Shown here: piece after piece, positions 50,701-58,900 of the stretch
Position numbering within the stretch: position 1 is the first letter of the stretch
Layout: every line of letters starts with the position of its first letter
Notes under the pieces: model-generated
Database searches by the model: none
What the model saw: the letters and a program-made list of their open reading frames with translations, nothing else
What the model was told of the DNA's origin: nothing
DNA from: Monarcha castaneiventris obscurior
Lineage: Eukaryota; Chordata; Aves; Passeriformes; Monarchidae
Assembly (NCBI GenBank): GCA_026261815.1
Contig: JAMPIT010000258.1
Location: forward strand, 17,378,501-17,442,500
Direction: 5' to 3'
Length of the DNA: 64,000 nucleotides
Translations under genes and position numbers: made by a program

Positions 50701-52542
50701 GAAGTGAAAGGCTGGAAGTTAACATTTCCATCTGTTTGAAGATATGAAAAGCCAAGCACTGTAGGAAAATATGATGATATTAAATATAGCTTTGTGTTTC
50801 CTTTTCCTCTTAAACTGACCATTTCAGATTCTCTGGAGTGTTGTGCAAAATCAGTAAGATTCAATTTCACACCCTAGTCTGGGAAAGAATGGGCTTGAAA
50901 TAACGTTAGTTATTGAGTAGCAGTATTCTAGAATGATAATGGAGCAAAGCTGTGCTGAAATACATGCTTCAAACTTAAGGACCCCTCTGTAGTAGTGAGT
51001 GGACATTAGGTGAGGACTCTGCAGAAGAGGGAGCATTATTTTGTGAACTGATTTTACCACATTGGTATCAATATCCTGACAATTTTTAAAGTCTATTTTC
51101 CATATACTTCTTCTGTTAACTTGAATATTCATTTGTACTTGCCAATGCACGTTACTGAAAAATAGAATTCCTGGTTAGGCTGTCCTTGCAGAAAGAAAAA
51201 ATGTTACCTTGCTTTATCATCAGAGTAATTTTGTCCTTGCTGCTACTGTTGGGGATGAATAGTTGACTGAGTTGAAAGGAAACAAAGGATAGTTATTCAC
51301 TTTAAGTTGTCACTCTAAGTTTATAATTCATTACAGCTTTTGTGGGTTTGGGATTTTTTTTGTTGTTGTTAGAATTCCTTTATTCACCAGCTTTATTGTT
51401 TTACCTGCCTCCTGCCTTGCCTCTTTTACTCAGCTCATTCTATGTTCAACAAACCTTTAGAAGCAAAGGAATGGTGAAATCAGTTAAAAATTATAAATCC
51501 CTCCTGATTGCTTTTTCTCACCCTGCAAAATCTTGTATTAAAAGCTATATATATGTATAGTTAATAATAGTGTGGAAGTTTGTGGTTATGAATTTAAGAT
51601 CTTAATCTGATATAATACTGAAAAATAAATTACACCTAACCCATGAGAAGAATTAACTGTTTTGTGGGTATTTTCATCTTACAGGTTGGCATCACTCTCT
51701 TCACGGTTTCCCACAGGAAGTCACTTTGGAAACATCATGATGTATGTAGTCTTTGCCTTATTAAGAATATTTGTGGGTTTTGTTGACTGACTTGATGACA
51801 CTGACTTTGTGATTCAAGGTGTTGTCATTTTACATCCTAATAAGTCATGTTCTGTTTGGGTTTTTTTAAGGTTTTAGTTTTCATAATCCTGTTTCACTAT
51901 TTGATATATTCTTATGCTTTTAGTTATGAAGGAATTCTATCCAAAACTTTTCTGTGTATCTATAAAATATGAGAGGCTTGCTAGATGCTTAAGTCTTCTT
52001 TCTTAGACTCAAAAAAATCCTTAAACGAGAATCCACTGAACAGCGTGGAGTTTTTTTGCTTTTGTTATAGCTAATACATTTATGCAAACAAAGATTTTAC
52101 TGTTCTTTTTATGCAGACAGACTGTCCATGTGGGTAAAAATACTGAATTAATACACAGGGATGAATGTGTACCCTAAGTATATTGTCACAAAACTCAAGA
52201 GAACAGTGTTAAGTCTAGGTGTGGCTGTTAGCAGACTGATGTATGATATGCAAAAATATAGTTTAACATTTTTACAGAGGCACTTGAATTTAATAAAGTG
52301 TGAGGTGGGAGCAGCTTACCCTCTGGTTAGCTGAGTTTGAGACTTTGCTAAAACTTTTTAAATTATTTTTAAAGATTTTTAAAACTGCTTCAAAATATAG
52401 TTTACTTAGGTCTTTATAGACCTGGTAATTTTTAGGTGGTTAATAACATACTGGTTTTTTTCAGTTCTACTTGCATATGGATGGCAGAGGAAACTACGAG
52501 TTCAAGAAAATAACTGAAGACACAGTTGAATTTGGATCTTAA
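26354..52542 (+). CDS. ABCD3: ABCD3 / PMP70, peroxisomal half ABC transporter (complete, 23 coding exons)
   Basis: ABCD3 is an ABCD-family half transporter of the peroxisomal membrane that works as a dimer to import branched-chain and long-chain acyl-CoAs, bile-acid precursors and dicarboxylates for beta-oxidation. The coding sequence is join(26354-26466, 36311-36347, 38378-38476, 40806-40894, 41754-41823, 42578-42675, 43295-43418, 44380-44436, 45549-45691, 46026-46095, 46544-46613, 46737-46834, 46913-47004, 47464-47552, 47625-47697, 48643-48706, 49063-49140, 49233-49298, 49392-49481, 49673-49792, 50242-50346, 51685-51741, 52465-52542). All introns are GT-AG and phases join without a break, giving 659 residues. 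The transmembrane domain covers residues 1 to about 330. The ATPase domain has Walker A GPNGCGKS (473-480), Q-loop Q510, signature LSGGE (571-575), Walker B FAILDE (591-596) and H-loop H625. The start context GCCATGG is strong. No signal peptide is expected, since PEX19 delivers the protein. Confidence 0.98.
26467..36310 (+). other. ABCD3: ABCD3 intron 1 (9.8 kb)
   Basis: The largest intron of the gene. Its first 250 bp belong to the CpG island and the rest is AT-rich. I recognise no gene, RNA or clear interspersed repeat inside it; short open frames have no recognisable domains. A T-rich homopolymer lies near 34039-34052. The intron ends with the acceptor TTTGCAG at 36310. Confidence 0.85.
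36311..36347 (+). CDS. ABCD3: ABCD3 exon 2 (37-nt small exon, residues 38-50)
   Basis: Encodes [13 protein letters not shown] when joined to exon 1, matching the hydrophilic N-terminal linker of PMP70. Its length (37 nt) is not a multiple of three, so skipping it would shift the frame. It is flanked by TTTGCAG and GTAATT. Confidence 0.95.
38371..38377 (+). promoter_or_regulatory. ABCD3: Tandem NAGNAG splice acceptor of ABCD3 exon 3
   Basis: The intron ends ...GTGCAGCAG, offering AG at 38373-38374 and at 38376-38377. The downstream site gives the 659-residue protein; the upstream site would add one glutamine after residue 50. Both are in frame. Confidence 0.75.
38378..38476 (+). CDS. ABCD3: ABCD3 exon 3 (residues 51-83)
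   Basis: Encodes a basic cytosolic segment beginning [14 protein letters not shown] and ending MVPRPLCKE, the elbow region before the next membrane helix. The donor is GTAAGC at 38477. Confidence 0.97.
38948..39102 (-). mobile_element. Internally deleted solo LTR, same family as 13127-13742
   Basis: On the minus strand it begins TGTCTTGGGG and ends CCGGCACA, matching the ends of the 616-bp LTR upstream. A perfect 5-bp target-site duplication, TCATG, flanks it at 38943-38947 and 39103-39107. The first about 83 bp and last about 55 bp (plus-strand order) correspond to the long copy, while about 460 bp of the middle, including the region of the polyadenylation signal, is missing. The join lies near 39030-39045 at a short A-rich stretch. 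It lies antisense in ABCD3 intron 3. Confidence 0.85.
39250..39571 (+). mobile_element. CR1 LINE fragment, ORF2 region (left part)
   Basis: Degenerate matches to the CR1 ORF2 coding region include AGGAGGTACATGGAAGGTAG near 39309 and GGATGGTCAGCCTCACTGTA near 39476, followed by a segment resembling the stretch before the CR1 reverse-transcriptase core. Many substitutions and stops show an old, dead copy. It continues after the insertion at 39572-40217. The 5' limit is uncertain and similarity may begin nearer 39160. Confidence 0.7.
39572..40217. mobile_element. Putative solo LTR nested in the CR1 copy (646 bp)
   Basis: The segment begins TGACATG, ends TTCCTCA, and sits between two copies of GCAAAC (39566-39571 and 40218-40223). 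The CR1 sequence is recognisable on both sides but not within. A TG...CA element with a 6-bp duplication is what an ERVK-type LTR insertion would leave. The sequence inside resembles neither CR1 nor the other LTRs here, and no clear polyadenylation signal was seen on either strand, so orientation is unknown. The left end partly resembles CR1 itself, so the exact boundary is uncertain. Confidence 0.4.
40218..40500 (+). mobile_element. CR1 LINE fragment, reverse-transcriptase region to 3' end (right part)
   Basis: Similarity to CR1 resumes with TGGATTTACCAATGACAGAT near 40229 and continues through ACCTGATTGCTTTCAGTGATG near 40260 and GGCTGGATGAGTGGACAGTGA near 40374, which belong to the reverse-transcriptase region. 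It then jumps to a 3'-end-like segment, GTGACGTTCAGAGGTCCCTT near 40470. The sequence between these two parts of a full CR1 is deleted. The copy is sense to ABCD3 in intron 3 and is not coding. Confidence 0.75.
40806..40894 (+). CDS. ABCD3: ABCD3 exon 4 (residues 84-112, splits S113)
   Basis: Encodes [20 protein letters not shown] and the following MIQNGTVIE, a membrane helix (about 86-105) and the start of a loop. The acceptor TTGTACTAG and donor GTACCT flank it. Confidence 0.97.
41754..41823 (+). CDS. ABCD3: ABCD3 exon 5 (residues 113-136)
   Basis: Encodes [18 protein letters not shown] and then IAAMPA, a charged loop followed by the start of a membrane helix. The exon ends in GCT (Ala136), where I recall leucine in the human protein, before a strong donor GTAAGT. 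Confidence 0.97.
42578..42675 (+). CDS. ABCD3: ABCD3 exon 6 (residues 137-168, splits K169)
   Basis: Encodes [20 protein letters not shown] then [12 protein letters not shown], highly conserved in PMP70. It ends within codon 169 at CTTAA before GTAAGT. Confidence 0.97.
43295..43418 (+). CDS. ABCD3: ABCD3 exon 7 (residues 169-210)
   Basis: Encodes the cytosolic loop with [20 protein letters not shown], a conserved ABCD-family segment that couples the membrane domain to the ATPase domain, and continues [17 protein letters not shown]. Confidence 0.98.
44380..44436 (+). CDS. ABCD3: ABCD3 exon 8 (residues 211-229)
   Basis: A 57-nt phase-0 exon encoding [19 protein letters not shown], a membrane helix. 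Skipping would keep the frame but remove the helix. Confidence 0.97.
45549..45691 (+). CDS. ABCD3: ABCD3 exon 9 (residues 230-276, splits S277)
   Basis: Encodes a membrane helix ([15 protein letters not shown], about 234-248) and then the conserved [20 protein letters not shown] segment leading to the family's EAA-like motif. Confidence 0.98.
46026..46095 (+). CDS. ABCD3: ABCD3 exon 10 (residues 277-300, EAA-like motif)
   Basis: Encodes [20 protein letters not shown] then FRKL. The SEEIAFYNG stretch (277-285) is the EAA-like coupling motif of peroxisomal ABC transporters. Confidence 0.97.
46544..46613 (+). CDS. ABCD3: ABCD3 exon 11 (residues 301-323, splits Y324)
   Basis: Encodes [20 protein letters not shown] then IAK, the run into the last membrane helix. 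The donor is GTAAGT. Confidence 0.97.
46737..46834 (+). CDS. ABCD3: ABCD3 exon 12 (residues 324-356)
   Basis: Encodes the end of the last membrane helix ([15 protein letters not shown]) and a variable loop, [18 protein letters not shown]. The loop differs from mammalian PMP70 as I recall it. Confidence 0.97.
46913..47004 (+). CDS. ABCD3: ABCD3 exon 13 (residues 357-386, splits G387)
   Basis: Encodes [20 protein letters not shown] then [10 protein letters not shown], a conserved helix between the membrane and ATPase domains. Confidence 0.97.
47464..47552 (+). CDS. ABCD3: ABCD3 exon 14 (residues 387-416, splits D417)
   Basis: Encodes [20 protein letters not shown] then QRTMISVEK. It is preceded by a long T tract and TAG acceptor (47461-47463). 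The C-terminal end enters the least conserved part of the protein. Confidence 0.96.
47625..47697 (+). CDS. ABCD3: ABCD3 exon 15 (residues 417-440, splits K441; variable linker)
   Basis: Encodes [20 protein letters not shown] then DNLI. This linker before the ATPase domain is clearly diverged from mammalian PMP70 and appears one residue shorter, which offsets the extra residue in exon 1. The acceptor CTTTAAG is weak in its AAG ending but in the right phase. Confidence 0.94.
48643..48706 (+). CDS. ABCD3: ABCD3 exon 16 (residues 441-462)
   Basis: Encodes [20 protein letters not shown] then E, the first strands of the ATPase domain including the base-contacting A-loop region. Confidence 0.97.
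49063..49140 (+). CDS. ABCD3: ABCD3 exon 17 (residues 463-488, Walker A)
   Basis: Encodes [20 protein letters not shown] then FRVLGE. The Walker A motif GPNGCGKS spans 473-480 with the ATP-binding lysine K479. Confidence 0.99.
49233..49298 (+). CDS. ABCD3: ABCD3 exon 18 (residues 489-510, Q-loop)
   Basis: Encodes [20 protein letters not shown] then PQ, ending with the Q-loop glutamine Q510. The donor is GTGAGA. Confidence 0.98.
49392..49481 (+). CDS. ABCD3: ABCD3 exon 19 (residues 511-540)
   Basis: Encodes [20 protein letters not shown] then [10 protein letters not shown], the conserved post-Q-loop segment of ABCD transporters. Confidence 0.98.
49673..49792 (+). CDS. ABCD3: ABCD3 exon 20 (residues 541-580, ABC signature)
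   Basis: Encodes [20 protein letters not shown] and then the segment holding the signature [15 protein letters not shown] is at 571-575. Confidence 0.99.
50242..50346 (+). CDS. ABCD3: ABCD3 exon 21 (residues 581-615, Walker B)
   Basis: Encodes [20 protein letters not shown] then [15 protein letters not shown]. Walker B FAILDE includes D595 and the catalytic glutamate E596; the D-loop SAVSVD follows. Confidence 0.99.
51685..51741 (+). CDS. ABCD3: ABCD3 exon 22 (residues 616-634, H-loop)
   Basis: Encodes [19 protein letters not shown] with the switch histidine H625. The donor is GTATGT. Confidence 0.98.
52465..52542 (+). CDS. ABCD3: ABCD3 exon 23 (residues 635-659 and stop)
   Basis: Encodes [20 protein letters not shown] then VEFGS and TAA. 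The C-terminus ends as in other PMP70 proteins. Confidence 0.98.
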   Translation, partial: FYLHMDGRGNYEFKKITEDTVEFGS

Positions 52543-55512
52543 AGTCATGAACTGAACTGCTACAGAGACTGATGATTACAGGAAGTGTGTAGAATGTCAG
52601 ACAATGTACCATAAAATTACACAGCTTGTTAAGCATTTACTATTATGTAGGATATTGCTAATTGTGTATATGTTGGTTTAATTATTGATACGTACTAAGA
52701 ATGTCCTTATTCTTGTGGTTTAAAAACCTGCCTAAATTAAATTGGGCTTAAATTAGTGTAACCTGATTCATCCTGGGATGCAAATCATTTGAAATCGGCT
52801 GATTTGACTTTTGTAGACCTTCTTTCCCTTCAGTGAAAAGCCCTGTTAAAATTAGGGTTGCTACCTCTCTTGTTCCTGCAAAGCAGTCTTGGATTTTTGC
52901 TCTGTTCTATGCATGTTTCAGAGAGATCTCACACGGTGCAGGACATTGTCCCCTCTTCAGATCTGTGCCCTGTTAAATGAGCGAGCCTTTTCCTTGTCCA
53001 AGCCTTGTGATGTAGCCAATGTGCCCTTGCTGAAAAAGGATGAGCTGAAACTAAAGGACAAAACTAATTTCTTCCAATGTTTAAAAAAAAAAATTAAGGT
53101 TGTTCTTTGCTGGGATTTGGATTCTCTTTAACATTTGTCTGTCCTTGCAGTTCTCTCTGCAGCTCAGCTGCTGTTCTCTCCCAGTTTAGCAAAAGCTTCG
53201 TCCATCCTCCACCCCAACTGTCCTTTTTCTGTCAGAAGTATTGTGGTAATGAAGAGTCAAGAGGAGGTTGAGGGAGGAAAGGACTGATCCACCAAAAACA
53301 AAAGGGAGGGAAAGAAAAGTGATGATCCTTGTATCAAACAAGCTTATGAATGTTTTTAGCTCTGAAGGAATTAATGACTCCCACAAGAAGAAACAGAGAA
53401 AAGAATGTGGGTCCAGTCATTCCTCAAATCAGTAGAGGTTATAACAGGCTCAAAAATGCTAATCTGTGAAATAGCGGACTGTTGTCCTGTGTTCAGTTCT
53501 GTAATACAGCAGTTACTTTTTCCAAGTTCCTCCTTTTCTCCCTTTTCAAAAAAATCTGATGATCTTACAGTTTTAGCTACCCTTCAGGTCTGAATTTGAA
53601 AGCAAGTGATAATGGTACTCTGTTTGGTCTTCTAGGCTGTGAAGCCTGAAACAATGCTTTCATTCTTCATATTTATTCTCTTATTGTCATGATGTTTTTG
53701 ATTTCTGATACAAATTATTTGCCAGTGATTCTCTGTGTTTTGTAAGGATCTCCTGTCCTTTCTGGTTTTCTTGTTCCAGCTTCCAAATCCCCTCAAAGGA
53801 ACCAAACTTCTACAACAGTTTACTGCGATTGTTTTTTCCATGCAAATGATTACTGTGGTTGTCATTTGACTTTGACAAACGTAAATGCAGCAAGGTGTTT
53901 TTTGTGAGCAGGGAATAGGAAGGTATAATTCAAACTGAATTGCTGTTTAGGCTTTAAAACAAAAAAATTACAATACCTGTTGTACAGTGAAGGTCTAGTA
54001 GTTTTTTAGTGTTCCATGTAAGATATAATATAGGAATGCACTACATGAAGGCATGCATAAAATACGCACTACATCTGTACTTTGTGCATCTTTTATCAAG
54101 GGTTTAGATTTTAAAAATCCCCTACTTTTTATAAAATGGATATGTAATTGGATGCACTGCTCTTTGTTAATTTTTACCCAGTTTGATTAGTCATTTTCTT
54201 TCATGTTGAAAATGCTACCTGTTAATATTTTTTCTTTTTATCATAGTTCTTGCCCCTACCTGTCAGTATTCTTTCGAAGTACTCAAATGCAAACAGCAGT
54301 CCTGGTACAAGAATCTAGTGACCACAGTAGAATCAGAGTATAATGCATCAATGAAAATCATAAAAGCTTCTCTCTGAAGTATAGCATATTCAAGAGAATA
54401 AGGTACCAGAATAATTTTTGTGCTTGTTTTACAGGAAGGCAGATAGATGCCTGATTTCACTAATCTCTTGTTTCTGTTCATTCAGATTCTCACATCAGCC
54501 ATACCATAGCAGGTAGCAGCATGCTGTGTGTGAGGTCCTAGACTTTTTTGAATTGTAACCATGAAAGTAGGGATGCCAGATAGGTTGTTGTGTGGGGAGG
54601 CTTTTTGGTTTGGGGGTTTTCTTTGTGAAAGTTCTCAGCACAAATGCAACTTCTTTGGAAGTTTTAGTAGCCTTTTAGAGAGACAAAGAAAAAATTAATC
54701 TCTAAACTGAGAAAGTTGCTATGATCGTTGTGATTAGGGCAGTCTTTTGCAGTGGAGTAGTGAACTTGGAATACTTTGAAGTATTTTTAGTGCTAACAAG
54801 CAAAACCATACACAGCACACTTACATCACCCCCAGCAGCCAATCCCAATTGTACTTTACAATTTTACTGGTTATAACAGAATTTTGTGTAAACTTGTATT
54901 TATTTTTAACACTAACAACAAGCAAACAAAAAGTCCATCTCCAAAACCAAGGAGGAATAGGTTTGCCTTCAGATGCCATGAAGTTTGTTGAAACTGAGGA
55001 TGCTGGTATCTCCTTAGGGCCAGGACTTGATGTTTCTAAATACACTCGAAGGAAAGAAAAATACTCTTCTGTGCTTGATTTTAAGGGAGGCTTATAAAGA
55101 TATAAAAAAGAATGATATTTTAGAATTATATTCTTAAAAAGGCCTTACATTAAAGTGTTTGAGATAGACTTGATCTAATGAGAGATTGTAAAAAAATCTA
55201 ATGAAAATGATCAAAGTCTCAGTTCCGTTGCAGAATTGCACTGTGATACTGTATTTTAGTTATGTTTCTTTAATAGCACAAGTTGGAAGTTCATGAAATG
55301 GAATTCTGAACTATCTTAGTAGACAACATATTGATGAATACTTTGTCTCAAATTGTTGGTGCTTTGAAGATGGTACTGGAAATAGTCAGATGGCTGCATT
55401 TCAATGGTGGTGGGAAACATTCCTGTGTGTAAATACTGTAAAGTGTTTTGGAGGGGGAAATGGCGCTAAATAAATGTAAGACATTAAGTGCCTCTGAAAT
55501 AATAATAATAAA
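52543..55512 (+). other. ABCD3: Probable ABCD3 3' UTR and candidate polyadenylation signals
   Basis: After the stop codon there is AT-rich sequence with no convincing coding frame. A variant ATTAAA lies at 52736-52741, which would give a short 3' UTR. The first canonical AATAAA signals on the + strand are at 55469-55474 and 55507-55512, which would give a UTR of about 2.9 kb. A TG-rich stretch (near 55540-55565) follows the latter pair. The choice between sites cannot be made from sequence alone. Confidence 0.45.
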
Positions 55513-55790
55513 TCTAAAGATAAAATATATCTAGGCTTTTCATGTTTCTTAATGATGTGATAGGAATTCTGTAATAATACAGTGGATGCATATGCAACAA
55601 ATGTCGAGCTGCTCAATGATTGTCTTGTGTTCAGCTTTAAAAATCTGCAGTGCTGTCTGCAATTTGCCCTGGAATCAGCCAGGTGATGCCATCCAGTTTA
55701 GGCTTAACCAAGTACATGAGCTCAGTACTTGAAGACACATACTTAGAGAAATGGGATTATAGATGCATTAATCAACTTTAAGTCTGCACT

Positions 55791-55907
55791 GAGATTGGCT
55801 CAGTTGGCTGTAGCGTGGTGCTAATGAGGTACAAGCCATTTACCTAAGAGCTGGACTCGATGATCCTTGTGGGTCCCTTCCAGCTCAGAATATTCTTTGA
55901 TTCTGGC
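55791..55907 (+). mobile_element. tRNA-Ile-derived SINE with CR1-like tail (TguSINE1 type)
   Basis: The head GGCTCAGTTGGCTGTAGCG and following TGGTGCTAATGA closely match the 5' half of tRNA-Ile(AAU), including the A box and the anticodon-arm sequence. After a degenerate middle in which the B box is not recognisable, the tail GGACTCGATGATCCTTGTGG through TTCTTTGATTCTG matches a CR1 3' end. A tRNA-Ile head joined to a CR1 tail is the structure known for the songbird SINE TguSINE1. The copy is somewhat decayed and lies about 280 bp past the distal ABCD3 polyadenylation signals. Confidence 0.8.
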
Positions 55908-58900
55908 CTCTCTCTCCTTTGTCTGCTGGCCACTTCTTTTCCCTTTGTTGATTTTAGAAAGGCCTGAATAAGATTAACACAATATCAGTATGTAATTCTT
56001 TTGAATGCTCTTTAATCTTTGTACTTTGAGGATAAGTTAATCACTTTCCACCTTTATTGTATTTGTAATTTTTAATTGCTTTCCTTTATTGTGGTAGACA
56101 TACCAGCTATCAGTATGTATACTGATACCAGCTACACAGTAGTGTAAAAGTACAGCCAAGATATGCTTCTATTAACTGATCTTTAAGTGATCAGTGGTTT
56201 CTAATGCTAACTACTATGGATTTTTCCTTTTCTTGACTGAGATGAGTTGTGCAACAAGTGTATTGTATAGCATTCTTAAAGGGTAGGGCTCCCTTTGAAG
56301 GAAAATGTCTCAACCAAGGATGCAATCTTAGAAATCAAAGTGTCCTTCAATTACGTTGATGAGTTAGAGAGGAGGAAAGAGAGGAACTTCTGTGTCGTGG
56401 ATGGGATGTTTAATACTTAAATTTATTTTTTAGATATATTAAGCCAAGGTAGAAGTTAAAAATCCATTACTAAAATTTAACTGTCATCAGTACTGAGAGG
56501 TGTCCATCGAAACACCCATGATAATGATGATCTGAAATCCCACTGCAAAAAATAGTGGGGTGAAAAGGTTGCCTAGGTTTTATAGAGAAAATAAACCACA
56601 ATTTTTATCTGTCAAGAAAATCAACAGTGTACATTTTCAAATTTCTGCTTAAAAAGCTGCTGTTCAAAGCAGTTATTTCTATGTATAATCTATTTGCTTC
56701 TTCATTAGGTGTACATAGCCAGATGGTTTGTGCCAGTCCCTTCCCTGAGCACGGAAAGAGGTTTCTTGGTTTTACTAATCAGGGGCGTGCAGCTGTGTCA
56801 GGAAGAGGTAGGTAGGTTGGTTTTCCCTTCACATGTGGTTTGAGGCTCTTGCCAGTGCTCTGAACACAGTCAGTTTTTTATTATGATGCCTGAAACTTGA
56901 CTGGGAAGTTAAGAGTGACTGTGCACATTACAGGTTCCTATAAAATGTTTGTCCATTCTGTCATTCACCTTGAAACAGAAATATAGCCAAGTTAGATTAT
57001 TATGAAAGCAACTTGTCTTTCATGTTAAAAACCTTAGAAAAATGTTATCTTCAAAGCCTTCTTTGAACTTCTGCATCATTTTCATTCCTTGTATTCAAAA
57101 GCAGAGTCTGGTGACAAGCAGCCTGGAACTTCACAGACAGAAGCTGCTTTAAGGGAGTAATTTGGAAAGTACAATAAATTCAGGGATTAAATAGGAATAA
57201 TATGCCTAAGCAAATTCTGTGGGGATTGACTTGGGAAACTGAAGAAACTGAAATTTTGCCAGTAATCCTGCAATGAATGCAACAGTGCAAGAATAATCAT
57301 CCAGTTGGCATTTTAAAATGGGACAGAAGGGAAACTTCGTTGCTCCACTCATGTGGAATGTATCTTTCACAAACCAATATCCTTATTCCCCACTCATCCC
57401 TCATTTTGGGAAACAAGTGGCATCTACACATGATGCTGAACCAAAATAGAACAGAACTGGAAAAACGAGGTCAATTCTCTCTAGACAGAACAAAAATGCT
57501 GAGACTGGTTAACTTGGGTAGAAATAGGGAACTCCACCTACATGACTAAGCAAATTTTCTCCATTAAAATTACTTAAGAGTTTGGCACAAATCAAAGCTA
57601 ATTTTTTAAGATTGATTATCAGAAGTTTGGGGGATGCTGCTCTGAAAGACAAGCTCCATGTATGCAATTGAAGAGACATTCTATGTAACCAAATATACCC
57701 TTAATCTCCTTACCCTGAGCAGTTTAGTGCAAGTAGGTCCTAAAAAACAATTGGATACTTTCAATCGTGAATCATGACAAGTGTAAAGGTGCTCCCCAAA
57801 ATAAGCTAACCTTTATTTACTTAATTGTAGTATATTACTGCAGGAATATATTGACACAAAAGCAACAGCTAAACACAGCTATATCAGAAGCAACTGATGT
57901 AACAGACTTGGTAACACACTGAAAGATGAAGCATCTCTAGAGGGGTTAATAAGCTGCTGTGTTGGGAAAAAGTAATGGTTAAAAAGCAAGGCGTGTGTGC
58001 CGAAGGCTTCTTAGAACTTGTATGCAATATTATACATTGCAACAAGACTTCTCTGAAAAGCCAGGAACCGTTTGCAAAAACTTTTTGGAGCTTAGTAGGG
58101 AATTAAGGGCCAAGGTCAAATCTACTCAGTTCACCAATGCTAACTACATTTAAAAAACCCCCACCTTTTAATTTTTTAAATTATTAGGTTAACTGTATTT
58201 GCAATAGTCCTAAACAGAGAGTTTTAGAAAGGCTACTTGAGGTTGGAGGTTCACATTCTCTTCATGCTTAGGGTGTTACCTCTATAAACTTCCCTGAGGG
58301 CCCTGGGGTACATCATGCTGGTGGTATGGAAGGTACTGGAGTGGGACATGTCTGACAGACAGGAGTAGTTCCTGTGTGCACCATGTATTTTATTGTCTCA
58401 GAGTTTGGTGTGCAGGGACCTGCCTGAGAGACTGTGTACAGAAGAGCAGCCCCTCAGCTGGGACCTGTTTGACTTCTTGTGCCTGTCACTGCCTCTCGAG
58501 TGGAAGGGATTTGTCTCAAAAGGTGTTTTTGGGGTTGCTTTTTCAAGACAGGCTCAGCAGAACTCAAAGCTCATACGGCCCAAAATAGCTGCAGTTTCAA
58601 ACATGTCTGCATTCCAGCTATTCCTACCTGTGCCTTTCTTTTCCTTGCCACTGGATAGCATGTTACCACAGTTCCTAACATAGCTCATTCTTCAACATCA
58701 TTCACAGGGCTTCTACAGCTCAATTTATGACATAAACAGCAGTAGTAAAACATTTTCCAGTACTTCTAGATGACTTCAGTTCTTCCTCTGAGGTTCTTAG
58801 TCCATTCCTCTAAGAGTTAAAAGGGCAGTAAGAGGGCTCTGTTTTCTGTTTGAAGGATACTGAGGAAACAATCTGGTAAGAAGCTTAACAGTCAGCATGA

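Larger units (their letters stand above)
40895..52464 (+). other. ABCD3: ABCD3 introns 4-22, no other features recognised
   Basis: Introns are short (about 80 bp to 2.1 kb) and AT-rich. I recognise no repeats, RNA genes or antisense genes in them. Exons 9-21 are packed into about 4.8 kb. Intron 2 (36348-38377) is likewise empty of recognisable elements. Confidence 0.8.

Noticed and set aside
55791..55850. Possible tRNA-Ile gene
   Set aside because: Only the 5' half of the tRNA is preserved; the B box and 3' acceptor stem are missing and a CR1-like tail follows, so it is a SINE.
58376..58683. Overlapping 70- and 96-codon frames as possible F3 or novel exons
   Set aside because: There are no matching splice sites, the orientation is wrong for F3, and no motif is recognisable.
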